A stretch of DNA of 64,000 nucleotides from Acidobacteriota bacterium (GTDB lineage: Bacteria > Acidobacteriota > Vicinamibacteria > Vicinamibacterales > SCN-69-37). A model generated the notes under the pieces. The model was not told the DNA's origin. It made no database searches and saw nothing but the letters and a program-made list of their open reading frames with translations. The stretch is taken from positions 1,240,001 to 1,304,000 of the forward strand of contig JADJUS010000004.1 of NCBI GenBank assembly GCA_016716905.1, read 5' to 3'. The translations under genes and the position numbers were made by a program. Positions within the stretch are counted from its first letter, which is position 1. Every line of letters begins with the position of its first letter. Shown here in pieces: positions 17,448 to 26,900 of this stretch.

Positions 17448-20237
17448 ATGCCCCTGCCGTCCGGCACAAAAATCGGTATCTACGCGATTGTCTCGAAACT
17501 CGGCGAAGGCGGAATGGGCGAGGTCTACGTCGCGCGCGACACCAGGCTCGACCGCGACGTGGCGCTGAAGGTCCTTCCGGAACTCTTCACCAGCGACCCC
17601 GATCGCCTCGCGCGCTTCGAACGCGAAGCCAAGGTGCTGGCGTCCCTCAATCACCCGAACATCGCGCAGGTGTACGGGTTCGAGGGGAACGCCATCGCGA
17701 TGGAGCTGGTGGATGGCGACACCCTCGAAGCCATGATATCGGGGTCCCGGGGTCCCGGAGTCCAGGGGTCGACTAGTCCCGAGGTCCAGGAGTCCGTCGG
17801 ACTGCCACTGGACCGCGTCCTGCCGATCATGCGGCAGATTGCGATTGCGCTTGAAGCGGCGCACGACCAGGGCATCATCCACCGCGACCTGAAGCCGGCA
17901 AATGTGAAGGTCCGCGAAGACGGCACGGTAAAGGTGCTGGACTTCGGACTCGCGAAAGCGTTCGCCGCCGATGCGGAGAGCGCGGCCTCTGTGTCCAATT
18001 CACCCACGCTCACCGCGCGCTCGACGCAGATGGGGATGATTCTCGGGACGGCCGCCTACATGGCGCCAGAGCAGGCGAAGGGCCGCCCCGTCGATAGACG
18101 CGCCGACGTCTGGGCCTTCGGCGTCGTCTTCTTCGAGATGCTCGCGGGTCGTCGTGCGTTCGAGGGCGACGATGTGTCGGAGGTGCTGGCGTCGGTGCTG
18201 AAGACGGAGCCGGAGTGGAGCGCATTGCCGGCAGACTTGCCGGGGCCCGTGCGGCGACTGCTCAGGCGCTGCCTCGAGAAAGATCCGAAGAAGCGGCTCC
18301 GTGACGTTGGCGAAGGCATGTTGCAGTTGGAGGAAGGCCTCGCCACCGGATCCACGTCGTCAATCATGATGCCGGCGGTTGGCGATGCCAGTGTGTCGGG
18401 TGCGATGCCGGCAGCGCCGAGTCCGTTATGGCGACGGATGCTGCCAGTGGCCGCCGTGGTGGTGCTGACTGCCGGCGCCTACGCGGGCATCAATGCGTGG
18501 ATGGCGCCACCGCCTGCCGATCCTCCGAGGCCGGTCAGATTCCAGCACGAGATTCCGCCGGCCTCTCCGATGTGGGTGTCCGGTGATCTTCGCGATCTCG
18601 CCGTGTCACCGGACGGAGGGGTGATTGTGTATGCCGTCCAGGAGCGATCCGGGTCACCCGAATTGTGGGTGCGACGGCTCGACCAACTTGAGGGTGCGCC
18701 GCTACGTGGTGCCGAGGGCGCCGGTGGTCCGTTTGTATCAGCCGACAGTCAGTGGGTCGGATTCGTCGACTCGAGCGATCGGGCAGCGGTGAAAAAGGTC
18801 TCGATTCTCGGTGGCCCGCCGGTGCCAGTGACGCGCCTCGCCGCAGGCGTTCATGGGGCGGCATGGATGACTGATGGCACCATCGTGTTTGGTATGCGAG
18901 GTGGACCCCTTCAGAGCGTCGGCCAGGCAGGCGGTGAGCCCGTGGCCCTCACGACCCTCGACAAGGAAGCCGGGGATGTGGAGCATCTCTGGCCGGCTGA
19001 GGTCCCCGGCACGTCGGTGGTGCTTTTTGTGACGGGGTCTGGAACCACTCCAGCGCTTGGCGGTCAGTTGGCGGCGTTCGACCGCGCCACCGGCCGCATT
19101 GCGCGCCTCAAGCTCGCGGGAGTGCACCCGCGGTACTTGCCGACGGGGCACGTCGTGTATGCCGTCTCCGACGGATCACTGAGGGCCGTGGCATTTGATG
19201 TCAGCACGATGACCGTGGCGGCGAATTCGGTGCCGGTGCTGGAAGGTGTGGCAATCAAGCCTACCGGCGCCGCGAATTTTGATACCTCTCGCGATGGCGC
19301 ACTTGTGTACGGCGGAGGCGGCAATACGATGGCCGCCCTGCGGACGATCAACTGGACGAGCCGAACCGGGAAAGAGACCGCGATTCCGGCGGCCCCCCGC
19401 AACTACTACTACGCCCGCATTTCGCCTGATGGCAGTCAGCTGTCACTTGATGCGCGCGACCAGGAGCAGGACATCTGGATCTTTGACATTCGTCGTGAAC
19501 ATCTTGACCGGCTCACAGACACACCAGGCGCCGACCAGTACGGCCTCTGGGCCACGGGCGGGCAGCGCGTGGTGTTCAACTCCGAGGTCAAGGGCAAAAG
19601 CGAAATCTACCAGATGCGCCCGGATGGGACGGGTGGAATGGAGCAGTTGACCGACGCCTCGAAGGAGAAGGTCACCCCGTATCCCAATGCGATTACCCCG
19701 GATGGCAAGCAGGTCATCTTTCGGGCGGCGTCTGGTGTCGGCAAGAACGACTTGTGGATCTCATCCGCGACCGGCGACCGGTCCGTCAGCAAACTCCTGG
19801 CCAGTGAACATGATGAACGGAACGCCACGCTCTCGCCCGACGGCAAATGGATGGCGTATGAGTCTGACGACTCGGGGCGGTACGAGGTGTACGTGCGGCC
19901 GTTCCCTGACGTCAACAGTCGCAAATCGCCGGTCTCCACGAGCGGTGGCACCGAGCCCCTGTGGTCGCCCACCGGCAAGGAGATCTTCTACGTGTCTGAA
20001 GACAACCGGATGATGGCGGTGCCCGTATCAACCGCAAGCGGCTTTGTGGCCGAGAAACCCGTCGTGCTGTTTGACGCCATGCCGTACTACTTTGGGGGCC
20101 AGGGCCGGAACTACGATGTGACCAAAGATGGCCTGCGGTTCGTCATGGTCAAGAATCCCCCCAGCCTCGTCGGCCGGTCCATGCCGATTCTCGTGGTGCT
20201 GAACTGGGCCGAAGAACTCAAGTCGAAGATCAAGTGA
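17448..20237 (+). CDS. Ser/Thr protein kinase with PD40/WD40-like C-terminal propeller
   Basis: A 929-residue membrane-anchored kinase. Motifs: GEGGMGEV (19-26), VALK with Lys41, HRDLKPAN (135-142), DFG (155-157), APEQ and a typical subdomain XI arginine. A transmembrane helix lies at about 331-348. The remaining ~580 residues hold PD40 repeats (VSPDGGVIVY, SPDGSQLSLD, SPDGKWMAYESDD) and probably form an extracytoplasmic propeller. Residues about 98-118 are an insertion between strand 5 and helix D, relative to the usual ETLAERI...LPLDEAL arrangement. It is encoded by an octanucleotide tandem array and probably makes a surface loop. The kinase is otherwise intact. A TATAAT box directly precedes the start. 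Confidence 0.93.
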   Translation: MPLPSGTKIGIYAIVSKLGEGGMGEVYVARDTRLDRDVALKVLPELFTSDPDRLARFEREAKVLASLNHPNIAQVYGFEGNAIAMELVDGDTLEAMISGSRGPGVQGSTSPEVQESVGLPLDRVLPIMRQIAIALEAAHDQGIIHRDLKPANVKVREDGTVKVLDFGLAKAFAADAESAASVSNSPTLTARSTQMGMILGTAAYMAPEQAKGRPVDRRADVWAFGVVFFEMLAGRRAFEGDDVSEVLASVLKTEPEWSALPADLPGPVRRLLRRCLEKDPKKRLRDVGEGMLQLEEGLATGSTSSIMMPAVGDASVSGAMPAAPSPLWRRMLPVAAVVVLTAGAYAGINAWMAPPPADPPRPVRFQHEIPPASPMWVSGDLRDLAVSPDGGVIVYAVQERSGSPELWVRRLDQLEGAPLRGAEGAGGPFVSADSQWVGFVDSSDRAAVKKVSILGGPPVPVTRLAAGVHGAAWMTDGTIVFGMRGGPLQSVGQAGGEPVALTTLDKEAGDVEHLWPAEVPGTSVVLFVTGSGTTPALGGQLAAFDRATGRIARLKLAGVHPRYLPTGHVVYAVSDGSLRAVAFDVSTMTVAANSVPVLEGVAIKPTGAANFDTSRDGALVYGGGGNTMAALRTINWTSRTGKETAIPAAPRNYYYARISPDGSQLSLDARDQEQDIWIFDIRREHLDRLTDTPGADQYGLWATGGQRVVFNSEVKGKSEIYQMRPDGTGGMEQLTDASKEKVTPYPNAITPDGKQVIFRAASGVGKNDLWISSATGDRSVSKLLASEHDERNATLSPDGKWMAYESDDSGRYEVYVRPFPDVNSRKSPVSTSGGTEPLWSPTGKEIFYVSEDNRMMAVPVSTASGFVAEKPVVLFDAMPYYFGGQGRNYDVTKDGLRFVMVKNPPSLVGRSMPILVVLNWAEELKSKIK
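17741..17796 (+). repeat. Seven 8-bp tandem units (GGGGTCCC type) inside the kinase gene
   Basis: Successive octamers ggggtccc, ggggtccc, ggagtcca, ggggtcga, ctagtccc, gaggtcca, ggagtccg. This is the reverse-complement orientation of the GGACYC arrays found between genes near 47.0, 49.98 and 50.05 kb. It adds a Gly/Ser/Pro-rich loop to the kinase domain without breaking the frame. Confidence 0.8.
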
Positions 20238-20250
20238 GGCATCCAAAACA

Positions 20251-21786
20251 GTGCGCATCCTCTTCATCTCTTTCACAGCCGTCCTGACCGCCGCGGTTCA
20301 GGGGCCGCCAACTCGGCTCTGGATCGACGCCACAGCCACCACCATTGGTGATACCGGCAACTGGACCAATAAAGTCGAGATTGCCGACATCAATGGCGAT
20401 GGTCGCCTCGATCTCCTGTTCGCCAATGGCGGCAACTACTCGGAACCCGGGCCGCCAGAAGCGAACGTCGCGTTCATCAATCGCGGGCAGGGCCAGCGAT
20501 TCGAAAACGTCAGTACAAAGGTGTTTGGTCCCATCCCCGACATCGCCAGGGTGATTAAGGCGCGCGACATCAACGCCGACGGGCTCACCGACATCATCGT
20601 CGGAACCACGTATCAGACGCAGAGCCGGCTGTATCTGGGCACCGGCGAGGGCGCGTTCACTGAAGTGACGGCCACGCACCTTCCGCAGGGGCCGGCCAGC
20701 ATCGGTGACCTCGAGGTGGGCGACGTCGATCTCGATGGCGATCTGGACATGGCGCTGGCCGACTGGGGCCCGGGCAACAACATGACAAACGACGGTGGCC
20801 GCACGAGGCTGTGGCTCAACGACGGCACTGGCCACTTCTCGGACGCGACCACGGCGCAGATGCCCGCACCTCTGGTCCGCTTTTCATGGGACCTCGAACT
20901 GGCGGACGTGGACAACGACTACGACCTGGACGTGCTGGTGTCATGCAAGCGCTGCACAGGGGGTTACCTGTTCCGCAACGACGGCAAAGGCAAGTTCACC
21001 GACGACCCCCGCGCGCTGCCGCAATACACGAACAACTACGAATACGAGCTGATGGATCTGGACGGCGACAACTTCCTCGACATCGTCACCATCAACGACG
21101 GCGAGATTGTGAAGGAAGGCGGCTCGAATCGTCGCGAGCATGTCTTCAGGAATGACGGCAAGGGACGTTTCCGCGATGCCACAGCCCAGTGGTGGCAGCC
21201 GAGCGAGAACATCGGCGAAGACGACAACATGGTGGCGTTCCTCGACTACGACTCGGACGGCGATGCCGACTTCGTCATCGGCTCACTTAGCGGTCCCGAT
21301 CGGCTGATGATGAACGATGGCAAGGGGCATCTCACGGTCGCGTTGGATGTGTTTGTTGGGGCGGACACACCGGGCACGCTCGGCCTGTCGCTCGGCGATC
21401 TCGATGGCGACGGCCGCATGGACGTGGTGCAGGCGCAGGGCGAACATCCCACGGCGATTCAGGAACGCGTGTTCCTGGGCTCGGGCCTCAAGCCCGACAC
21501 CGCGCCGCCTGTTGTCTCGATGGTGAGCGCGGTGACGCCCGCCACCGGAGGGCGCACCACCATCCGCGCCCGTGTGCACGATCGCAAGAGCCCGACGCTG
21601 CCGACCGAGTGGAAACGCGTCGTGGTTGAGTGGACGTCGGCCGTCGGGCCGCAGACGACGCCGCTGCGTTGGTATGGCGAGTATCTCTGGACGGCTGAGT
21701 TGCCGGCTGCCATCGCCGCCGGCGCAACCTATCGCGTCTGCGCCACAGATGCTGCCGGCAACAGCGCTTGTTCGATTCCAAAGTAA
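20251..21786 (+). CDS. Exported FG-GAP/VCBS-repeat protein
   Basis: A 511-residue protein starting at GTG, 13 nt after the kinase stop, so it is probably co-transcribed. An N-terminal signal peptide (MRILFISFTAVLTAAVQG) is followed by repeated calcium-loop motifs of FG-GAP/VCBS blades: DINGDGRLDLL, DINADGLTDI, DVDLDGDLDM, DVDNDYDLDV, DLDGDNFLDI, DYDSDGDADF, DLDGDGRMDV. These occupy about residues 40-410 and probably form a seven-bladed integrin-like propeller. The last ~100 residues resemble a beta-sandwich (VSMVSAVTPATGGRTTIRAR). Such proteins are usually periplasmic or secreted binding modules. No catalytic signature is visible. Confidence 0.85.
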   Translation: MRILFISFTAVLTAAVQGPPTRLWIDATATTIGDTGNWTNKVEIADINGDGRLDLLFANGGNYSEPGPPEANVAFINRGQGQRFENVSTKVFGPIPDIARVIKARDINADGLTDIIVGTTYQTQSRLYLGTGEGAFTEVTATHLPQGPASIGDLEVGDVDLDGDLDMALADWGPGNNMTNDGGRTRLWLNDGTGHFSDATTAQMPAPLVRFSWDLELADVDNDYDLDVLVSCKRCTGGYLFRNDGKGKFTDDPRALPQYTNNYEYELMDLDGDNFLDIVTINDGEIVKEGGSNRREHVFRNDGKGRFRDATAQWWQPSENIGEDDNMVAFLDYDSDGDADFVIGSLSGPDRLMMNDGKGHLTVALDVFVGADTPGTLGLSLGDLDGDGRMDVVQAQGEHPTAIQERVFLGSGLKPDTAPPVVSMVSAVTPATGGRTTIRARVHDRKSPTLPTEWKRVVVEWTSAVGPQTTPLRWYGEYLWTAELPAAIAAGATYRVCATDAAGNSACSIPK

Positions 21787-21801
21787 CGCGGATTGGTGGT
21801 T

Positions 21802-21910
21802 ATCTCGGCCTTGAGGAGCAGGCCGAGCTACGTTCGGAGTTACCAGGAAGAGCTACGTTCAGGATTTGAGGGTTAGCACGTAGCTCGGGCTGTTCCTCAA
21901 GCCCGAGGCC
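21802..21910. repeat. REP cluster 2, abutting the RAYT gene
   Basis: An inverted element at 21804-21832 (ctcggcct/aggccgag stem, GTAG on the minus strand) and a direct element at 21879-21907 (CGTAG, then a ctcgggct/agcccgag stem). The second element contains the last codons and stop of the RAYT gene. Confidence 0.8.
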
Positions 21911-22298
21911 GCAGTTCGTCGTACGTGCAACTCCAACTGAACGGATAGTCCACCGCTTGGTCCACCAGACCGGCCCGGACGGGATTGGTCAGAATGTAGT
22001 CGATGACCCTTTGTGTCCCTTCGGTTCGCCGCAGCACGCGTTCATGGTACCCGTCCTGCCAGAGCCCCTGTGGACAGGTGAACTTCGTAGCGGTGGTTGT
22101 GTAGCGCCGGAACACGTAGACAAAGCGGCGAAAGTCGGCTTTCTCGCTCACGCCTTCCACCAGCGCGTGGACATGATCTGGCATAAACACGTACGCAAAA
22201 ACTGCAAACTGATGGCGCTCAGATGTGCGCAGCAATTCCAATCGGCAGGCCTCGACAACCGCCGCCTGCTCAAACCATCGACGCCGGTTCCGCAGCAC
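21897..22298 (-). CDS. REP-associated tyrosine transposase (RAYT, IS200/Y1 superfamily)
   Basis: A 133-residue Y1-type single-strand transposase. The metal-binding HUH motif MPDHVHALVEG is at about residues 38-48. The helix around FRRFVYVFRRYTTT carries the candidate catalytic Tyr. LWQDGYHERVLR and IDYILTNPVRAGLV are diagnostic of the REP-associated clade. The annotated start is GTG (VLRNRRRWFE), and the usual N-terminal PRYFVTFRT strand is absent, so the 5' end may be lost. The stop lies inside a GTAG-hairpin element and degenerate copies lie on the other side, which is the arrangement expected for a RAYT flanked by its REPs. It is the likely driver or relic of the REP family in this window. 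Confidence 0.85.
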   Translation of the reverse strand: MLRNRRRWFEQAAVVEACRLELLRTSERHQFAVFAYVFMPDHVHALVEGVSEKADFRRFVYVFRRYTTTATKFTCPQGLWQDGYHERVLRRTEGTQRVIDYILTNPVRAGLVDQAVDYPFSWSCTYDELRPRA

Positions 22299-22302
22299 AT
22301 CG

Positions 22303-23988
22303 TCAGGAAATATCGGGCCGCGCCCGTGGGGTCCCGAGGGCCCCAGGGGCGGGGGGGGCGGTGCGGCCGTCAGCGCCGGGGGGGGTGCGGGGCAACTCCC
22401 CGCGGCTGGAGGAACAGCCCGAGCTTGCGGTCGCCTCCTCGGGGCCGGGAACAGCCCGAGCCACGGGCCGCGGGCTTGAGGACCGGGGACGGAGGGCTCT
22501 CGGGCTGTTCCTCACCCGGGACACTTGGATGATGTCGTGGATGACTTTGCCGGCGACATCCGTCAGACGGAAATCGCGGCCGCTGTAGCGGTAGGTGAGC
22601 TTGGTGTGGTCGATGCCCATCAGGTGGAGGATCGTCGCGTGCAGGTCGTGGACGTGCACAGGGTTCTCCACGGCCTTGAAGCCGAAGTCGTCGGTGGCGC
22701 CGTAGGTCATGCCGCCCTTGATGCCGCCGCCGGCCAACCACATCGTGAACCCGAAGGGGTTGTGATCGCGGCCGTTCTGCGTAGTGCCCGCACCGCCGCC
22801 CACTTCCACCACCGGCGTCCGGCCAAACTCGGAGCCGCACACCACGAGCGTGTCTTCGAACAAGCCGCGTGACTTGAGGTCCTTGATGACCGCCGCGAAC
22901 GGCTGGTCCGAATCCTTCGCGTTCTTGCGGTGCAACTGAATGTCGCTGTGGTGATCCCAGGGGTCGCCGGCCGCGTAATACACCTGCACCATGCGCACGC
23001 CGCGCTCGACAAGCCGCACGGCCATCAGGCAGCCGCGTGCCGTGCTGCCCATGCCGTAGAGCTTCAGCGTCGCTTCCGACTCCTTGCGGATATCAAACAC
23101 ATCCGGCGCTTCCGTCTGCATCCGATACGCCACTTCCATCGAGCTGATGGCCGCCTCCAGCTGCGGGTCGCGCACCTCACCGGTCTGCCGCATCTTGTCG
23201 AGCTTCGCGAGCAGGTCCAGTTCGCGCCGCTGCTCGGGCAGCGTGAAGTCCTTGTTGTGGATGAACGACACCAGCTTCTTCGGGTCGAAGTCTTTGCCGA
23301 TGATCTGATCGGGCCGTTCCACCTTGTCGGCGATGAACGTGCCCTGGTGCATCGCCGGCAGGAACGCGTTGTTCCACAGCGGCGGCCCCACCGTGGTGGG
23401 CACCTGCGGACACAACACCACAAAGCCGGGCAGGTTCTTGTTGTCCGACCCCAGGCCGTACGTGAGCCACGCGCCCATCGACGGCCGGCCCGCCTGCGTG
23501 TGGCCGGTATTCATCATGAGCATCGACGGCTCGTGATTCGGAATGTCGGTATGCATCGATCGCACGAAGCAGATGTCGTCGGCGCATTCGCCCACATGCG
23601 GGAACAACTCGCTGACCTCGATGCCGCTCTTGCCGTAGCGCTTGAACTCAAACGGCGACTTCAACAACATCCCGGTCTTGCGTTCAGTGGCCACCTCGCC
23701 GCCCGGCAGCGGCTGTCCGTGATACTTCGCCAGCATCGGCTTGGGATCGAAGCTGTCCACCTGCGACACACCGCCGTTCATGAACAGGAAGATGACGCGT
23801 TTGGCGCGAGCCGGATGGTCCAGCTTCCGCGGCGCCTGACCAGGCAGGCGATCCTCAAACGCCCCAACGGTGGCGAGTGATTCACCGACAAGGCTGGCAA
23901 ACGCCAGCATGCCGAAGCCGTTGCCCATTTTGCAGAGGGCATCGCGGCGGGTGACGGGGCGCGTAAATCGGTGAGACATGGGGGCCAC
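22303..23988 (-). CDS. DUF1501 family protein (sulfatase-fold, Tat-exported)
   Basis: A 561-residue protein. The N-terminus carries a twin-arginine signature (TRRDALCKMGNGFGMLAFA, about 13-31). The body shows DUF1501 hallmarks: MNGGVSQVDSFDPKP, FKRYGKSGIEVSELFPH, GRTPVVEVGGG and GRDHNPFGFTMWLAGGG. The family has an alkaline-phosphatase-like fold and is usually paired with DUF1549/DUF1553 heme-motif proteins, as here, where only 2 nt separate the two genes. Its biochemical role is not established. The family normally ends near HDIIQ (about residue 487). Here ~74 Arg/Pro/Ser-rich residues encoded by REP-like DNA are appended, so the native stop appears lost. Confidence 0.88.
   Translation of the reverse strand: MAPMSHRFTRPVTRRDALCKMGNGFGMLAFASLVGESLATVGAFEDRLPGQAPRKLDHPARAKRVIFLFMNGGVSQVDSFDPKPMLAKYHGQPLPGGEVATERKTGMLLKSPFEFKRYGKSGIEVSELFPHVGECADDICFVRSMHTDIPNHEPSMLMMNTGHTQAGRPSMGAWLTYGLGSDNKNLPGFVVLCPQVPTTVGPPLWNNAFLPAMHQGTFIADKVERPDQIIGKDFDPKKLVSFIHNKDFTLPEQRRELDLLAKLDKMRQTGEVRDPQLEAAISSMEVAYRMQTEAPDVFDIRKESEATLKLYGMGSTARGCLMAVRLVERGVRMVQVYYAAGDPWDHHSDIQLHRKNAKDSDQPFAAVIKDLKSRGLFEDTLVVCGSEFGRTPVVEVGGGAGTTQNGRDHNPFGFTMWLAGGGIKGGMTYGATDDFGFKAVENPVHVHDLHATILHLMGIDHTKLTYRYSGRDFRLTDVAGKVIHDIIQVSRVRNSPRALRPRSSSPRPVARAVPGPEEATASSGCSSSRGELPRTPPGADGRTAPPAPGALGTPRARPDIS
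22310..22530. repeat. G/C-rich degenerate REP-like segment between RAYT and DUF1501
   Basis: This low-complexity stretch holds several imperfect copies of ggaacagcccgag and gggcttgagg half-elements plus G-runs of 6-8. It supplies the unusual C-terminal tail read through by the DUF1501 gene. It also replaces the expected 5' end of the RAYT gene. Confidence 0.6.
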
Positions 23989-23990
23989 AG

Positions 23991-26900
23991 CTAATTCAGG
24001 AACAGGAACTCATTCGAACTGAGCAGGATCTTCACGTAGCGCCCGAACGCGGTCACGGGCTTCTTCTTCTCATCCGGCGGGCCAGCCGCACCGGGCATCA
24101 CGCCGGCCATCATGCCGTCGGGCGCCGGGGCCCCGGGCGGCGCCGCCACCACAGGTGACGATGGTGGTGCTGGCGCCGTGGCTGCCGGGGCCGCTTGCGG
24201 CTTCGCGCCTGCGCCCATCTTTGCCGCAGCCGCCGCATCCTCAGCGTCCTTCGCGTCTTTCAGTTCCTTCGCCTTGCGCTCTTCGTACTGGCGCATCGGC
24301 TCGGCATCCAGGAACTCCAGCCCGGCCGCCAGTTCAGGCGCTGTCGGCGTCCTGCCAAAGATCAGCCGATACGCCTTCCTGATACGCGCGTCGTCAGTCA
24401 GTTCGCTGTTGACCCGCTCGGCGATGCGTTCGGCCTGCTGCTGCATGAAGTCGCTGTTCATCAGGAACAGCCGCTGCAGCGGCACGTTGGTGTTGAAGCG
24501 CTTTTCCGCCGACTGCATCGGACTGGGGAAGTCGAACAGCTGCAGGAAGTCGTCCAGCCGGTAGCGGCTGATCTTTCCGTACACCGTCCGGCGTCCAGAG
24601 AGCGGCGTCAGCACCGTGGACGGTCCACCCATCTTGTCTTCGAGTGACCCGGCCACAAACAGCACCGAGTCGCGCAACTGCTCGGCACTCAGACGCGCGC
24701 GATTGCTGCGCCAGTACAGCCGATTCCCCGCGTCCTTGTCGAAGTTGGCCGCGTCATGTGTGGTGCTGAGCTGGTACACCGCGCTGCGCAGAATCTCGCG
24801 ATGCAACGCCTTGATCGATCGCCCGTTGGCGATGAAATACTGCGCCAGGTAGTCGAGCAGCTCCGGATGACTCGGCTTCTCAGCGTTCCACCCAAAGTTG
24901 CTGGGCGTATCCACCAGGCCCGTTCCGAAGTGACCCTTCCAGATGCGATTGACGATGACGCGGGCGGAGATGGGTTGGGCGATGATGGCGTCCGCCAGTT
25001 CCAGGCGGCCGCTGCCTTTCGAGAAGGCCTGGCGTTCGGGTGTGCCGAGCACCGACAGGAAACCGCGCGGCACTTCCGGCCCCGAGCGATAGGCGCTGCC
25101 GCGAATGGCCACTTTCAGGTTGACCGGGGGCGTGGGATATTCGCGGACGCCGTGCACGTACGGATACGGCTCTGGCAGCGCCTTCTGCATCGCGGCAATG
25201 TCATCGCGCAGGCCCTGAACGAGTGCCCGCCGGTCGGGTCCCAGCTGCCGCTCGAGTCCCCATCCACGGAACGCGAGCAATCCGGGTGTGGGCATCATGC
25301 CCGACCCGGGATTATTCGGGCTGTCGAGATCGCGCGAAAACACATCCGTCCACAAACTGGTCCGATCAATCGGCATTGTCTTCAGCTCGAGACCGCAGCC
25401 GGGGCAGAAGTCGTCGTTGGTCACGAAGGCGTTTGGTTTGTTCAGGCGCTCTTTGGGCTTGGTGCCGGGCAGCGCCTTGGCCGCAATGATGTCGTTCTCG
25501 ATCTTCACTTCGCGACGTGCGAGCAGCACGTCGATCACCAAATCCTGGAACTCGCCGGCCAGGCGCTTCGCCTGGTCTTCCGTGCCGCCGCTCTTGACCA
25601 TCTCCTGCCACGGTGTGAGGAACGGATAAAACGTGGGCGGCTTCCCAAGAAATCTCAGCCAGCGGTCGAACAGCTCATGGTCCAGCTTCTGGGCCTCAAC
25701 GACTTTGGCTTTCTCGTCCTTGGGCTCGCCCGTCACGCGCCACGCCGCCACCATGTATTTCGACGCCTGGAACGCGAGCGTCTCCGCCAATTGCTGTGAT
25801 TCGTTCTGCAGATACTGCCCAAGCAGTTCCTGCTTCTTTTCAATCTTCTTTTCCTGCGCCTTGAACTCGTCCACCACCGCTTTGGGCGCCTGCGGATACT
25901 CGTGGTATTCGGTGTTCAGGAAGACGCCGCCGAGGGCGTAGTAGTCCGTGGTCGGAATGGGATCGTACTTGTGGTCGTGGCAGCGCGCGCAGCCCACCGT
26001 GAGGCCCAGGAAGCCGCGGCTCACCGCGTCCACGCGGTCGTGCCGTTCGTCCGCGCGCGTGATTTCCACGGCGCCGTTGTCGTAATACCAGGGGCCCAGA
26101 CCGAGGAAACCGAGCGCCGGCAAGTTGCGCACGCGCACCGTCTCGTCCATGAGGTCGGCCGCCAGTTGCGCTTTCACGAACTGGTCATACGGCATGTCGC
26201 TGTTAAACGCCTTGATGACCCAGTCGCGGTAGAGATACGCGTGGGGATACGGATTGAAACCCCGTCCCTCCGGATCCAGACTCCGATAGTCGTCTTCGCC
26301 GTAACGGGCGACGTCCAGCCACATGCGTCCCCACGTCTCGCCATACTTCGGTGATGCCAGCAGGCGATCCACAAGACGCGCGAAGGCCGTGGGCGAGTTG
26401 TCCTTCAGGAACCCGTCCACTTCTTCAGGTGTGGGCGGAACGCCCGTCAGGTCCAGCGTGGTCCGTCGAATCAACGCAAGCTTGTCGGCTGCGGCAACGG
26501 GCCGCATGCCTTCCCGTTCGAGGCGTGCCAGCACAAAGCGATCGATGTCGGTCTTTGCCCAGGACGTGTTCTTGACCACCGGCACGGCCGGACGCGCCAA
26601 CGGCTGGATGGACCAGAACGCGCGATGCGCCGGCGTGATCTCCATCACGCGCGGCGCGGCAGGCGCGGCGGCAGGTTTGGCGGCGCTTGCCGGCCATTGC
26701 GCACCGGCGCGCACCCACTCGGCCAGCACTTCGATATCTTCGGGCTTCAGCTTCGACTTGCCCTTCGGCATGCGTGGCGCCGACGGGTCCGCTTGCCGCA
26801 CGGCCTGCACCAACAGACTCTGGTCCGGATTGCCGGGCACAATCGCCGGCCCCGACTCGCCACCGCGAAGCAGCGCCTCGCGCGAATCCACGCGCAGGTC

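Noticed and set aside
16581..17882. A 433-codon minus-strand frame over the hydrolase and kinase start
   Set aside because: Antisense to an intact hydrolase and the kinase P-loop region; contains REP-derived ALKSRPSY-type repeats.
22930..23880. A 316-codon plus-strand frame opposite DUF1501
   Set aside because: Antisense of conserved DUF1501 motifs; no ribosome-binding site or domain.
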